Source: Methylomicrobium sp. wino1
GTDB taxonomy: Bacteria; Pseudomonadota; Gammaproteobacteria; Methylococcales; Methylomonadaceae
Assembly: GCF_003932755.1 (NCBI RefSeq)
Contig: NZ_CP024202.1
Coordinates: 3,596,001-3,660,000, forward strand
DNA: 64,000 nt
Direction of reading: 5' to 3'
The notes under the pieces were generated by a model. It was not told where the DNA came from and did not search any database. It saw nothing but the letters and a program-made list of their open reading frames with translations. How positions within the stretch are numbered: position 1 is the first letter of the stretch; every line of letters starts with the position of its first letter. Positions 27,794 to 38,204 of this stretch are shown piece after piece. The translations under genes and the position numbers were made by a program.

Positions 27794-29081
27794 AGATTTC
27801 TTCCTTGCCGACCACGGCAGTGAGTTGAGCCAGCGCCTGATTAGCTTCGCTTAAAGCTTTCCAGTATTGGGTCTCATAGTTAAATAAGGTGATTTGGCTG
27901 CGAACCAGGTTTAAAAAATCGACCTTGTTGACCTGATAACCGGCCAGCATGGAGGCAACGGTTTGCCGGGCCTGGGGAATGATGCCGCTTTTAAATAAAA
28001 CCACCTGATTTTTGGTTTGATGAAAATCGCTAGAAGCCGTTGAAATTTCAGCACGCACCTGATTCCACTCATCTTGTAAGACATACTTTTGCTGCATCAA
28101 TTCGCTGGTGCGTTGATCAACCGCTTTGGCCTGTTTGCTAGCCAAAAAAATCGGAACCGTCACGCTCAATTTCATACTGAGAAAATCCGCGCGATCGGTA
28201 TTGGTCAGCGTGTTGTCACGAATGCCATAAGCGGCGCCGACATTAAAATCCGGAAAATAGTCTTTTTTGGCCAGTTCCAGACGAGTTTGTGCCGCATTGA
28301 CCGATTCGCGTCTGGAAGAGAGCAATGCTCTGGAATTTTCCGCTTGTTCGAATAAAGTGGATTCTGCCATTAAGTTGGGTAATGTTTCCGAAACCGCTTG
28401 GGGTAAATTGATTTGCTGGTCCGCCGGCTTATCGAGCAATGCATTCAATTGTGCTTTTGCTCGTTCTCGAGTGCCGACGAGAACAAGTTCGTTATCGAGC
28501 AGGCGGGATAGTTCCAGTTGCGCTAATAGCACATCCTGTTGTAAGCCTTCGCCCACTTGATATTTAGTTTGTGCGATCTCAACGAATTGCCGGAGTAAAT
28601 CTTGATTGGCTTTAACAATCTCCAGTGCGCGGTCCAGATAAAACAGCGACCACCAGATCTTTTTGACGTCTCGCAATAATCGCCACCGCGCTTCGACGAC
28701 ATCATGCGCGGCGGCTTCAGCCGCAAAGCCGGCGGCTTGTTCGTTTAATTCCAATTTGCCCGGAAAGGGTATGCTCTGCGATACGCCGAATTGCATCTGC
28801 GTCATCGGCTCTTGCCGGGTATCGAAGGTATCGGTCGGTAAGTTCAGTGCATTAAAACTGATCACCGGATCAGGCATTGTGCCGACCTGCGAAGGGATAG
28901 CGGCCATTGCTTGGGCTCGAGCGTTAATTTGCGCTAAGCCGGGATTGTCCAGCATGGCTAATTCAGTGGCGGCTTGTAGAGTTAAAACGGCTTGCTCCGC
29001 ACCGTAGGCGACACTACAGATAAACCACGATATCGCCATCAGGAGATGGCGGGTAATGGGTAAAACTGATGACATGATCAT
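27786..29081 (-). CDS. cusC: TolC-family outer membrane channel (CusC-like, operon 2)
   Basis: Outer-membrane efflux protein, 431 aa from ATG 29081 (MIMSS). A signal peptide ends near CSVAYG. The frame is open to 29345, but that extension would place about 88 hydrophilic residues before the signal, so it is rejected. Two OEP repeats are seen: VSQSIPFPGKLELNEQAAGF in the first half and KKDYFPDFNVGAAYGI, SVTVPIFLASKQ in the second. It forms the duct for the operon 2 pump and overlaps cusB by 8 bp. A small exported Cys/His protein gene lies 131 bp upstream on the same strand. Confidence 0.88.
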   Translation of the reverse strand: MIMSSVLPITRHLLMAISWFICSVAYGAEQAVLTLQAATELAMLDNPGLAQINARAQAMAAIPSQVGTMPDPVISFNALNLPTDTFDTRQEPMTQMQFGVSQSIPFPGKLELNEQAAGFAAEAAAHDVVEARWRLLRDVKKIWWSLFYLDRALEIVKANQDLLRQFVEIAQTKYQVGEGLQQDVLLAQLELSRLLDNELVLVGTRERAKAQLNALLDKPADQQINLPQAVSETLPNLMAESTLFEQAENSRALLSSRRESVNAAQTRLELAKKDYFPDFNVGAAYGIRDNTLTNTDRADFLSMKLSVTVPIFLASKQAKAVDQRTSELMQQKYVLQDEWNQVRAEISTASSDFHQTKNQVVLFKSGIIPQARQTVASMLAGYQVNKVDFLNLVRSQITLFNYETQYWKALSEANQALAQLTAVVGKEEIYE

Positions 29082-29212
29082 TCTCAAAACGTCATATGGG
29101 CGATGACAATCTATACGATTTAACTGATTAGCTATAACGCGCTGAAACGACTTAACCGTGATTGCCAGGAATGGCCTTAACGAACGAGTAAGAAAAGGCC
29201 GATCTAAAACGC

Positions 29213-29563
29213 TTAGAGGGTTGCTATAGGTGGCTTTGTATCGGGAGGGGGGGTGATGGAAAAGGGATCTAGATTTGTTGAATCTATGTAAATAGTTACC
29301 CGCGGCATGGAAAGCAGCAACATATAAGACGATGTTATCGCGCAACCGATGCAGACATGAAAGCTACAGCCCAGCGAGTGTAATTTACTTAGGTGACAGT
29401 GATCATGTTGCATGATTGAAGTGCCATCATAATCTGCTTGATCGATCATAACCACGCCCCGTATGGACGCAACCTGATTCCCAATCTCCGAGTAATGAGC
29501 AAACGCCGTCGCAACAGGCATGATAGCCATAATGAACATTAATACTACGCGTCTGCTCAACAT
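29213..29563 (-). CDS. Small exported Cys/His protein heading cus operon 2
   Basis: 116 aa with a clear signal peptide (VVLMFIMAIMPVATAFA, cleavage before HYSEIG). The mature part has a HDHCHLSKLHSLGCSFHVC segment with several His and four Cys within about 25 residues, then a hydrophobic stretch and a proline-rich end (SITPPPDTKPPIATL). The layout resembles short DUF2946/CopL-type proteins found next to copper efflux genes; the family assignment is tentative. Likely binds Cu in the periplasm. Sits 131 bp upstream of cusC and would be the first substantial gene of the operon. Confidence 0.65.
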   Translation of the reverse strand: MLSRRVVLMFIMAIMPVATAFAHYSEIGNQVASIRGVVMIDQADYDGTSIMQHDHCHLSKLHSLGCSFHVCIGCAITSSYMLLLSMPRVTIYIDSTNLDPFSITPPPDTKPPIATL

Positions 29564-29641
29564 TTTAAATAAGTTTAACCAGAATCGGAAACTATAGATG
29601 GATATATGAAGAAGGATTGCTTTTTCAAAATAGCACCATTA

Positions 29642-29755
29642 TTAATTATTATCAATGCAATTTGCTGAACAGCACTGACCTGAAGGGTTTCTAATTCCGC
29701 AGGCACACTCTCCGGCTTTGGTGCGTTGTATGACAAATTCTTTGATTGGTTCCAC
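29642..29755 (-). CDS. Possible 37-aa Cys-rich protein
   Basis: A GTG-started frame preceded by AAGG (8 bp spacing) encodes MEPIKEFVIQRTKAGECACG, then IRNPSGQCCSANCIDNN. Five cysteines lie within 17 residues in a CxC-x8-CC-x3-C arrangement, suggestive of metal binding. It overlaps an alternative 70-codon frame (29575-29787) that begins in IS3-like sequence. Too short to assign and lacks a signal peptide. It lies just upstream of the exported Cys/His gene of cus operon 2. Confidence 0.4.
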   Translation of the reverse strand: MEPIKEFVIQRTKAGECACGIRNPSGQCCSANCIDNN

Positions 29756-29762
29756 ACTGTTC

Positions 29763-29829
29763 GCCTTTTAAAGGCTTTTAACGCCACTTTGGCTTTATTA
29801 AATTCGGCACTGTGTTTCTTTCTCTGTAT
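29763..29829 (-). pseudogene. IS3-family OrfA N-terminal remnant
   Basis: Minus-strand translation near 29826-29768 reads QRKKHSAEFNKAKVALKAFK. This resembles the start of IS3-family OrfA proteins (RKxHSxEFKAKVALEALK). A GGAGGAAAA ribosome site stands just upstream, but the expected ATG is absent and homology stops after about 22 codons. Short match, so moderate confidence. Confidence 0.45.
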
Positions 29830-30076
29830 GATATTTTCCTCCGCACTGCTGAGGTTTGTACATGCATATTACCACCTTAATTAGCTGTTCAATTTTTGGG
29901 TTTTTTTATATACCTCTTAAAAGAAAGGCAATACAAAACGGCGATTTCCATTCTAAAAATATATCCTATCGCTGACTTTTGGGCTCGTTATCCGATTTAC
30001 AAAAATGGCTACATGACATGAAGGCTTTAGGCTTTAGTGTAGTGAACCTTTTGAATTCATTTCTTAATTATCGGTA

Positions 30077-30082
30077 TATAAT
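30077..30082 (+). promoter_or_regulatory. Candidate -10 box for the TauE gene
   Basis: A perfect TATAAT lies 34 bp before the ATG at 30116, within AT-rich sequence. A TTGAAT at about 30051 could be the -35, but the spacing is about 20 bp, longer than optimal. An AAGGAG ribosome site follows at about 30104. Upstream (29830-30060) I see no gene. Confidence 0.4.
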
Positions 30083-30115
30083 GCCGAGATTAATAAAAAT
30101 AAAAAGGAGATATCG

Positions 30116-30838
30116 ATGCCATTGGATATTTTACTGGCAACTATAGCGACGACCGTCATTCAGTCGATTTTTGGCGTGGGCGTTTTATTGTTTGGTACGC
30201 CCTTGTTATTGCTATTGGGCTATCAGTTTATCAATGCGCTTGAGATTTTGTTGCCGATCTCTATTGCCATCAACTTATTACAGTTGGTTAAACATCATCA
30301 TTTTATCGATGTCAACTTTGTCAAGAATGTACTGAAATACAGCATTCCATTCGTCGTGGTGTTTTTATTTATCGTGACTAGCGTTCGAATCAATATCGGC
30401 GTATTGATTGGGGTGTTTTTAATTTTCGTTGCGCTTAAGGACGCAGTCGGCGCCGTCAATAAAATAATCGAAAAACTGGTCAGTTTCGAAAGAACTTATT
30501 TGGTTTCGATGGGTATAGTGCATGGCTTGACCAATTTAGGCGGTTCATTATTGACTGCGATGGTGCATAGCAAAAAGTATGAAAAAAATCAGACTCGGTC
30601 GACTGTTGCGGTTTGTTATGGCATGTTCGCAGTGTTTCAGATTTTGACGTTATTTTTTGTCAAGCATGAGTACGTGATTTCTTATGCCGATAATGTGTCA
30701 TTGCTGCAAATTGCCGTGGTGGTATTTTTGTTGACTGAGGAAATGCTTTATAAGAACATCGATAACGAAAAGTACGCTAAAATTTTTGCGGTATTTTTGG
30801 GGGTTTCGGGCGCCGTATTGATTTGGAAGTCTTTGTAG
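30116..30838 (+). CDS. TauE/SafE family permease
   Basis: Integral inner-membrane protein of 240 aa with about seven to eight hydrophobic helices in two repeated halves, typical of the TauE/SafE (DUF81) family that exports sulfite, sulfoacetate or related anions. N-terminal ATTVIQSIFGVGVLLFGTPL and the second-repeat GIVHGLTNLGGSLLTAM are the paired conserved motifs. AAGGAG precedes the ATG. No substrate clue comes from its neighbours: it stands alone between cus operon 2 (opposite strand) and a DUF502 gene 131 bp downstream. Confidence 0.85.
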   Translation: MPLDILLATIATTVIQSIFGVGVLLFGTPLLLLLGYQFINALEILLPISIAINLLQLVKHHHFIDVNFVKNVLKYSIPFVVVFLFIVTSVRINIGVLIGVFLIFVALKDAVGAVNKIIEKLVSFERTYLVSMGIVHGLTNLGGSLLTAMVHSKKYEKNQTRSTVAVCYGMFAVFQILTLFFVKHEYVISYADNVSLLQIAVVVFLLTEEMLYKNIDNEKYAKIFAVFLGVSGAVLIWKSL

Positions 30839-30969
30839 TCTTGTTGCCTGGATAAGGCTACGAGTGCCGGACAAAGAACCACCAAAGTCTTATGGTCTGC
30901 CATTACAAAATAGCATTGTCATAAAAGCCGTAAAAATGACCGCACGAAGTATAATAATTAAAAGGGGGC

Positions 30970-31563
30970 ATGATGAATAAACAATTCAAGGCAATTTTAA
31001 ATAATTTTTTGATCGGAATTTTCGCGGTTATTCCGATTGTGATCATTTTGCAGATCGTCAATTTTGTAAAAGATCGGGTGTCCGACCTTTTTAGGATGGT
31101 ATACGGTTATGCCGATAACTACTTGTATACGTTGATGGTTTTTGCGGTTAGTTTTTTAATCTTATCGATGATTGGGCATAAAATCGTTAAGGAAGGAAAA
31201 TTTTGGGCGATTGCGGCGTTCGACTTTATTATCGATAGAATTCCGCTGTTGAATAGCATTTATCGGGTGACTAAGAAAGTCATTAATATGTTTTCTTCGC
31301 ATGAGCGTAAGGAAGCGCGCGAGGTGGTTTATATCGAATATCCTAAAGAAGGACTTTGGGTTCCAGCATATGTGACCAATAAGCAGGATGATCAGTACGT
31401 GTTGTTTGTGCCGACGTCGCCGAATCCGACTTCAGGTTTTACGGTCATTGTGCATCAATCCAGAGTGGTAAAGTCCGAAATGAATATTGAACAAGCGACT
31501 AGTTTTATCGTAAGTGTCGGGGTTGATTACGACAAAATGGATGAGATGAAGAAACTTTCCTAA
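30970..31563 (+). CDS. DUF502 family membrane protein
   Basis: 197-aa protein of the DUF502 family: two N-terminal transmembrane helices (IGIFAVIPIVIILQIVNFV and LYTLMVFAVSFLILSMIG) followed by a cytosolic or periplasmic domain with the family motifs DRIPLLNSIYRVTKKVINMF, PKEGLWVPAYVT and FVPTSPNPTSGF. A strong AAAGGGGG site precedes the ATG. Function is unknown; plant homologues (COV/LCV) are membrane proteins. Confidence 0.85.
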   Translation: MMNKQFKAILNNFLIGIFAVIPIVIILQIVNFVKDRVSDLFRMVYGYADNYLYTLMVFAVSFLILSMIGHKIVKEGKFWAIAAFDFIIDRIPLLNSIYRVTKKVINMFSSHERKEAREVVYIEYPKEGLWVPAYVTNKQDDQYVLFVPTSPNPTSGFTVIVHQSRVVKSEMNIEQATSFIVSVGVDYDKMDEMKKLS

Positions 31564-31619
31564 TTGTAAAAAAGGTTTTAACCGAGGGAAATGCTTCCAT
31601 AAGCGTCAGCTTAGTGCTT

Positions 31620-31777
31620 ATTCTATGGTGCATTTGCCGCTTTATTCGTCAAATCGGCATGGATTGCCGATATCCTGGTTACATGGATGTTAAGCTACGC
31701 ATTGCCATCCCTGGCACTGGATTCCGCTAATCCCTGACGGAATGACGCGTTTTTGCTTTAAGTTGGCGCCTATGGGG
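31620..31777. repeat. Dispersed repeat family B copy
   Basis: About 158 bp matching 12076-12226 with an extra internal block (CTGGATTCCGCTAATCCCTG), which also resembles 47080-47100. Lies between the convergent DUF502 and pyrC genes. No coding sense. Confidence 0.6.
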
Positions 31778-31805
31778 AAATGCTTGATGGTGTAAACTGT
31801 CAGAG

Positions 31806-32843
31806 TCAGAAGGTCTCCAGCTTCCAAGCTAACGGTTCGCCGGCTTTAAGCGGCGTGATATTAATTTCTCCATGCCCGTAAGATTCAGGTACGAGCCAAG
31901 GCTCTTTAATCAATGTGACCGAACGAGTGTTTCTGGGCAATCGGTAAAAATCGGCGCCGAAAAAACTTGCAAACCCTTCCAATTTTTCTAAAGCACCGGC
32001 TTTATCAAAGGCTTCGGCATACATCTCGATCGCTGCATGAGCGCTGAAACATCCGGCGCAACCGCAGGCATTTTCTTTTGAGCCGGTTAGGTGTGGAGCG
32101 CTGTCGGTGCCCAAAAAGAATTTTGGGCTGCCGCTGGTTGCGGCAGCGACCAGAGCCTGGCGGTGTTGTTCTCGTTTCAAGATCGGTAGGCAATAGTAAT
32201 GGGGTTTTATGCCGCCGACTAACATCGCATTGCGATTGTAAAGCAAATGCTGCGGCGTAATGGTTGCCGAAATCGTATTCGGTTCCGATTTTACGAATTC
32301 GACCGCATCACTTGTCGTGACGTGTTCGAGTACGATACGTAAATTAGGAAATTGGCGAGTAATATCGTTGAGCGTGTGCTCGATAAACACGCGTTCCCGG
32401 TCGAATATATCGCAGTCCTGATCGACGACTTCGCCGTGAATTAATAATGGTATATCGAATTGTTGCATTGCCTCGAAAATCGGATAAATCGTCTTCGGGT
32501 CGGCGACGCCGGCATCGGAGTTAGTCGTCGCGCCGGCCGGGTATAGTTTAAACGCATAGATGTGTTCGCATTCGGCGGCTTGTTTGACGTCTTGGATAGT
32601 AGTTGATCCGGTCAGGTAAAGCGCCATCAACGGCGTGAAGTCAGACCCCGAGGGGAGGGCCGATAAAATTTCATTGCGATACTGCAAGGCTTGTCGGACC
32701 GTCGTCACCGGAGGCTTTAAGTTGGGCATGATGATGGCTCTTGCAAAGCGTTTAGCGGTATGCGGCAGTACGGTTTTGAGTATCTCGCCGTTTCTGATAT
32801 GCAAATGCCAATCGTCGGGCTGGGTAATGGTGAGTTTATTCAT
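31806..32843 (-). CDS. pyrC: Dihydroorotase
   Basis: Zinc amidohydrolase closing carbamoyl-aspartate to dihydroorotate in pyrimidine synthesis. 345 aa, class II (E. coli PyrC) length. The HLHIR motif near residue 13 supplies two zinc histidines. The carbamylated Lys lies in YAFKLYPAGATTN, further His in LLIHGE and LEHVTT, and Asp in FLGTDSAPH. Loop residues KENACGCAGCFSAHAAIE are typical for the type. Transcribed opposite to its neighbours; the divergent FmdB-aspS unit starts about 100 bp upstream. Confidence 0.95.
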   Translation of the reverse strand: MNKLTITQPDDWHLHIRNGEILKTVLPHTAKRFARAIIMPNLKPPVTTVRQALQYRNEILSALPSGSDFTPLMALYLTGSTTIQDVKQAAECEHIYAFKLYPAGATTNSDAGVADPKTIYPIFEAMQQFDIPLLIHGEVVDQDCDIFDRERVFIEHTLNDITRQFPNLRIVLEHVTTSDAVEFVKSEPNTISATITPQHLLYNRNAMLVGGIKPHYYCLPILKREQHRQALVAAATSGSPKFFLGTDSAPHLTGSKENACGCAGCFSAHAAIEMYAEAFDKAGALEKLEGFASFFGADFYRLPRNTRSVTLIKEPWLVPESYGHGEINITPLKAGEPLAWKLETF

Positions 32844-32944
32844 TATAATGCGCGTATTTTTATAAACGATGATTTTACCTTAAGGGCTTGAAAAATTAAA
32901 TCGTGCCCTTATTTTGGCAATTATTTCTTGTTACGGAGTCGAAA

Positions 32945-33220
32945 ATGCCTATTTACGAATATCAATGTCAAGCCTGCGGTCATGAGCATGAGGCTTTACA
33001 AAAAATGAGTGATCCTGTTTTGGTTCATTGTCCTGCCTGCAGTCGGCCTGAGTTGATGAAAAAAATTTCCGCGGCCGGTTTTAGATTAAAGGGAGGCGGT
33101 TGGTATGAAACCGATTTTAAAAGCGGCAATAAGAAAAATGTCGCCGGCGAGGCTTCTGCGCCTGCGTCGTGTGCTTCAACTGACGGCGGATGCTCCAGCG
33201 GTGCTTGTTCTGCCCAATAA
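32945..33220 (+). CDS. FmdB-family zinc ribbon protein
   Basis: Small 91-aa protein starting MPIYEYQCQACGHEHEALQK with paired CxxC motifs (CQAC and CPAC) forming a zinc ribbon, the FmdB/CxxC_CXXC_SSSS regulatory family. The middle has KISAAGFRLKGGGWYETDFK, and the tail is Ala/Ser/Cys-rich (SCASTDGGCSSGACSAQ). The ATG at 32945 follows ACGGAG. FmdB proteins are commonly encoded just before aspS in gammaproteobacteria, as here (69 bp spacing). Molecular function is not established. Confidence 0.88.
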   Translation: MPIYEYQCQACGHEHEALQKMSDPVLVHCPACSRPELMKKISAAGFRLKGGGWYETDFKSGNKKNVAGEASAPASCASTDGGCSSGACSAQ

Positions 33221-33289
33221 CGGCGGCTTGCATAACAGGGTGTAAGAAAGTAATATCGGCGAATTTTTTGGATTAATACGAGAAGAGTT

Positions 33290-35080
33290 ATGCGTAGCCA
33301 CAAGTGTGGAGAATTGAATACCCAACATTTAGGACAATCGGTTGCTTTATGCGGCTGGGTGCATCGTCGCCGGGATCATGGCGGCGTTATATTTATCGAC
33401 CTGAGAGATCGTGCCGGCTTGGTACAGGTGGTATTCGATCCCGATGCGCCGGAGTCGTTTTCAATAGCCGAAAGCGTACGCAGCGAATATGTTTTACGTA
33501 TCGAAGGTATTGTTCGAGACCGTCCTGAGGGTACGCATAATCCGAATATGGCAACCGGTGAGATTGAGGTGCTGGGTAAAAGCATCGAAGTCTTGAACGA
33601 ATCCGAAACGCCGCCGTTTCCAATCGAAAGCGAAATCGAAGTCAATGAGGAAATGCGTCTGCGTTTTCGTTATATCGATCTTCGCCGCACCGAGATGCAG
33701 CATAAAATGAAGGTGCGCCGCGATGTGACGCGCAATTTGCGTCAGTTCCTTGATGATAAAGAGTTTTTCGAAATCGAAACGCCTTATTTAACCAAAGCAA
33801 CGCCGGAAGGTGCGAGGGATTACATCGTACCGAGCCGCACGCATCCAAACGCCTTTTTTGCCTTACCTCAATCGCCTCAACTCTATAAGCAGTTGTTGAT
33901 GGTTGCCGGCATGGAGCGCTATTACCAGGTGGTACGGTGTTTCCGAGACGAAGACTTGCGCGCCGACCGGCAGCCGGAGTTCACGCAGCTCGATATTGAG
34001 ACGTCGTTCATGAACGAACAAGAAATTATGGCGATTATGGAACAGATGATTCGCCGTTTGTTCAAGGATATCATCGATGTCGATTTGGCCGATCCGTTTC
34101 CGGTTATGAGTTATAGCGAGGCGATGCGGCGGTTCGGTTCCGATCGTCCCGATCTGCGTATTCCTTTGGAATTGGTCGATATTGCCGAAGAAATGCGCGA
34201 AGTCGATTTCAAGGTGTTTTCAGGACCTGCCAACGATCCGCACGGACGTGTCGTCGCGATGCGCTTGCCTGATGGCGGTGAATTGAGTCGTAAGGAAATC
34301 GACGATTTGACTAAGTTCGTTGGGATTTATGGTGCGAAAGGACTGGCTTATATTAAGGTTAATGATTTGGAGGCTGGTGTCGAAGGACTGCAATCGCCGA
34401 TCGTTAAATTTGCGCCTGATGAAGTCTGGGCCAAGGTAATGGCTAAAGCCGGTGCGCAAAACGGCGATTTGATTTTCTTCGGTGCCGATAAGGCCGATGT
34501 CGTCAATGAGGCCATGGGCGCTTTACGGGTCAAGTTGGGTCTGGATCGCGGCTTGCTTGATGGCGATTGGAAACCGGTATGGGTTGTCGATTTCCCTATG
34601 TTTGCTTGGGACGATAAGGCTCAACGCTATACCGCGATCCATCATCCGTTCACCGCGCCGAGTTGTTCTATTGAGGAATTGAAAGCCGATCCGGGCCATG
34701 CTTTGTCGCGCGCTTACGACTTAGTGCTGAACGGAACCGAAGTCGGCGGCGGTTCGATTAGGATTAATCGGACCGACATGCAGCAAATCGTATTCGCGAT
34801 TCTCGGAATAGGCCACGATGAAGCGCGCGAGAAATTCGGCTTTCTGTTGGACGCATTAAAATACGGTGCGCCGCCTCATGGCGGTATCGCTTTCGGATTG
34901 GATCGTCTGGTGATGCTGATGACAGGTGCGCATTCGATCCGCGATGTGATTGCATTCCCGAAAACGCAGACTGCGGCTTGCCCTTTGTTCAATGCCCCGG
35001 CGTTCGTAAGCGAGGAACAATTGAAGGAATTGGGTATCAAACTGCGTAAACCGGCCGGAAAAGACGAAAAGCAAAATTAA
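33290..35080 (+). CDS. aspS: Aspartyl-tRNA synthetase
   Basis: Class II aminoacyl-tRNA synthetase, 596 aa, bacterial AspRS size with the GAD insertion. An N-terminal OB-fold anticodon-binding domain ([20 protein letters not shown]) is followed by motif 2 ([20 protein letters not shown]), the bacterial insert (about residues 290-420), and motif 3 ([14 protein letters not shown]). Charges tRNA-Asp; whether it also charges tRNA-Asn depends on the presence of GatCAB, not visible here. Confidence 0.96.
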   Translation: MRSHKCGELNTQHLGQSVALCGWVHRRRDHGGVIFIDLRDRAGLVQVVFDPDAPESFSIAESVRSEYVLRIEGIVRDRPEGTHNPNMATGEIEVLGKSIEVLNESETPPFPIESEIEVNEEMRLRFRYIDLRRTEMQHKMKVRRDVTRNLRQFLDDKEFFEIETPYLTKATPEGARDYIVPSRTHPNAFFALPQSPQLYKQLLMVAGMERYYQVVRCFRDEDLRADRQPEFTQLDIETSFMNEQEIMAIMEQMIRRLFKDIIDVDLADPFPVMSYSEAMRRFGSDRPDLRIPLELVDIAEEMREVDFKVFSGPANDPHGRVVAMRLPDGGELSRKEIDDLTKFVGIYGAKGLAYIKVNDLEAGVEGLQSPIVKFAPDEVWAKVMAKAGAQNGDLIFFGADKADVVNEAMGALRVKLGLDRGLLDGDWKPVWVVDFPMFAWDDKAQRYTAIHHPFTAPSCSIEELKADPGHALSRAYDLVLNGTEVGGGSIRINRTDMQQIVFAILGIGHDEAREKFGFLLDALKYGAPPHGGIAFGLDRLVMLMTGAHSIRDVIAFPKTQTAACPLFNAPAFVSEEQLKELGIKLRKPAGKDEKQN

Positions 35081-35109
35081 TGTTGCTCGAATTGTGGATC
35101 TCCCATTTT

Positions 35110-35198
35110 AAACGGGACAGATTAACCTTTCGTTTAAGCGGATCAATCGAGCTGCTAGCTGAGCGGAGTCGAAGCGAACAAAGCTTAAACCGTCCCGG
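35110..35198. repeat. Inverted-repeat (REP-like) element after aspS
   Basis: GTTTAAGC at 35132-35139 pairs with GCTTAAAC at 35183-35190, and CGGGAC near 35113 pairs with GTCCCG just beyond. GCTGAGCGGAGTCGAAGC lies in the loop, a motif I know from REP-type repeats in other genomes. A second block, GGTGCGCGCTACGCACC at 35284-35300, is also palindromic. Not followed by a T-tract, so not an obvious terminator. Confidence 0.5.
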
Positions 35199-35323
35199 CT
35201 TAAGTGTGTAGCCGAAGTGTGTTTGTCGGTTCGTATGCGTCGCTAGTTTTATGTGTTGAATTGAGCGAATGAAGTTTAAAAACGGTGCGCGCTACGCACC
35301 CTAACAAAATTTGAGTGATAAAA

Positions 35324-36421
35324 ATGTCTGCGACAGCCTTAGCAATCCAAGATTATGCGCTTCTCGATGATGACGAATGCGATGCGCGTATCGTAGCCGC
35401 GAAGGAAAAACTCGGTTCGCGCTGTGTCATTCTTGGGCATCATTACCAACGTGACGAAGTGTTCAAACATGCCGACTATAGTGGGGATTCGTTGAAGTTA
35501 TCGCGTAATGCGGCAGCCTCTGAAGCCGAGTATATCGTGTTTTGCGGTGTGCATTTCATGGCTGAAGTCGCTGATATTCTGTCGCGGCCCGATCAAATTG
35601 CAATTCTTCCCGATATGGCGGCCGGTTGTTCGATGGCCGATATGGCGAATGTCATCAAAGTCAACAAATGTTGGAAAGAATTGTCGTCGGTTTTAGATCC
35701 GGATAGCATGGTGACACCAGTGACTTACATAAACTCTGCGGCCGATTTGAAGGCGTTTTGCGGCGAGCATGGCGGTATTGTTTGTACGTCGTCTAACGCG
35801 CAAAAAATTCTCGAATGGAGCTTTGCCAGGCGCGAGAAGGTGTTGTTTTTTCCGGATCAGCATTTAGGGCGTAATACCGGTTATCGGATGGGTATTCCAC
35901 TCGAAGAAATGGTAACCTGGGATTTTGATAAGCCGATGGGTGGTTTGACCGAGGAACAAATCCGAAACGCAAAAATGATTCTTTGGAAAGGTTTTTGTTC
36001 GGTGCATCAGATGTTCAAGCCCGAGCACATCGATCGTTTTCTTGAACAGTATCCTGAAACCCATGTAATTTCACACCCTGAGGCCAGCTTCGAAGTCTGT
36101 CAAAAATCCGAATACATAGGCTCGACCGAAGCGATTTTGAAAATCGTGCGTGAAGCGGAGCCCGGATCGCGTTGGTTGGTTGCGACCGAATTGAATCTGG
36201 TCAATCGACTGAGCGACGAATGTAAGGATGAAGGCAAAAATGTGCATTTCATGTCGCCGACGGTATGCATGTGTTCGACGATGTTCAGAACCGATCCTCA
36301 GCATTTGGCTTGGGTACTGGAAAATCTGGTGGACGGACATGTCGTTAATCGGATATCGGTCCCGGAGCGCGAGTCTGTGCTGGCTAAAAAAGCATTGGAC
36401 AATATGCTTTCGATACACTGA
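35324..36421 (+). CDS. nadA: Quinolinate synthase
   Basis: Condenses iminoaspartate with dihydroxyacetone phosphate to quinolinate in de novo NAD synthesis, using a [4Fe-4S] cluster. 365 aa from ATG 35324 (a GTG at 35315 adds three residues). Motifs: VILGHHYQRDEVFKHADYSGDSLKLS (substrate loop), VFCGVHFMAE with cluster Cys, VCTSSNAQ, and MSPTVCMCSTMF. The last cluster cysteine follows the E. coli-type arrangement. nadB and nadC are not adjacent. Confidence 0.94.
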   Translation: MSATALAIQDYALLDDDECDARIVAAKEKLGSRCVILGHHYQRDEVFKHADYSGDSLKLSRNAAASEAEYIVFCGVHFMAEVADILSRPDQIAILPDMAAGCSMADMANVIKVNKCWKELSSVLDPDSMVTPVTYINSAADLKAFCGEHGGIVCTSSNAQKILEWSFARREKVLFFPDQHLGRNTGYRMGIPLEEMVTWDFDKPMGGLTEEQIRNAKMILWKGFCSVHQMFKPEHIDRFLEQYPETHVISHPEASFEVCQKSEYIGSTEAILKIVREAEPGSRWLVATELNLVNRLSDECKDEGKNVHFMSPTVCMCSTMFRTDPQHLAWVLENLVDGHVVNRISVPERESVLAKKALDNMLSIH

Positions 36422-36433
36422 TATATATTTAGC

Positions 36434-36505
36434 TAAGGAATATGCACAAAATAACTGCTACAAGTAGTAGGCTTTGCGGCGGTTCGGTGGACTCGCTTGA
36501 CGCAT
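36434..36505. repeat. Dispersed repeat copy matching the slt-fabA gap
   Basis: Starts AAGGAATATGCACAAAATAA and includes CTACAAGTAGTAGGCTTTG; about 70 bp shared with 1961-2025. Lies in the nadA-nqrA gap. Confidence 0.6.
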
Positions 36506-36591
36506 CGGGAGTCTTCGCAATTTGAGTTAATTTTTTTGCAAATAGAAAACTGACGATATATGATGTGTTTTATATAGCATCGAATCGACAC

Positions 36592-36630
36592 AAAAAAGCC
36601 GTTACTTACTTGGTATGTAACGGCTTTTTT
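36592..36630 (+). terminator. Rho-independent terminator
   Basis: A near-perfect bidirectional hairpin with arms AAAAAAGCCGTTAC and GTAACGGCTTTTTT around a TTACTTGGTAT loop. It ends nadA transcription and isolates the nqr promoter downstream. Confidence 0.85.
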
Positions 36631-36728
36631 GTTGGTAGATATCGTGTCGCAAATTTTAAATTCATAATAATAAGCCGAATTGTGCGTAATAGGTGACAGT
36701 GTGTTGACTCAATGGACATTTAACGATC

Positions 36729-36757
36729 TTGAGAACGGCACGAAATTATGGTCTAAT
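36729..36757 (+). promoter_or_regulatory. Candidate sigma70 promoter of the nqr operon
   Basis: TTGAGA (36729-36734), 17-bp spacer, TCTAAT (36752-36757). About 95 bp upstream of nqrA, after the nadA terminator. A second TTGACT at about 36704 lacks a well-placed -10. Confidence 0.45.
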
Positions 36758-36780
36758 GCCTCGGTTTACGTCTTCAAGTG

Positions 36781-38203
<1,423 letters not shown>

Positions 38204-38204
<1 letters not shown>

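Noticed and set aside
29082-29345. 88-residue N-terminal extension of the operon 2 CusC
   Set aside because: It would precede a clear signal peptide, which must be N-terminal. ATG 29081 fits.
29575-29787. 70-codon minus-strand ORF
   Set aside because: Starts in IS3 OrfA-like sequence, then reads Cys-rich small ORF sequence in the wrong frame; no coherent family.
35110-35198. Rho-independent terminator for aspS
   Set aside because: Inverted arms are separated and lack a T-tract; more like a REP-type repeat.
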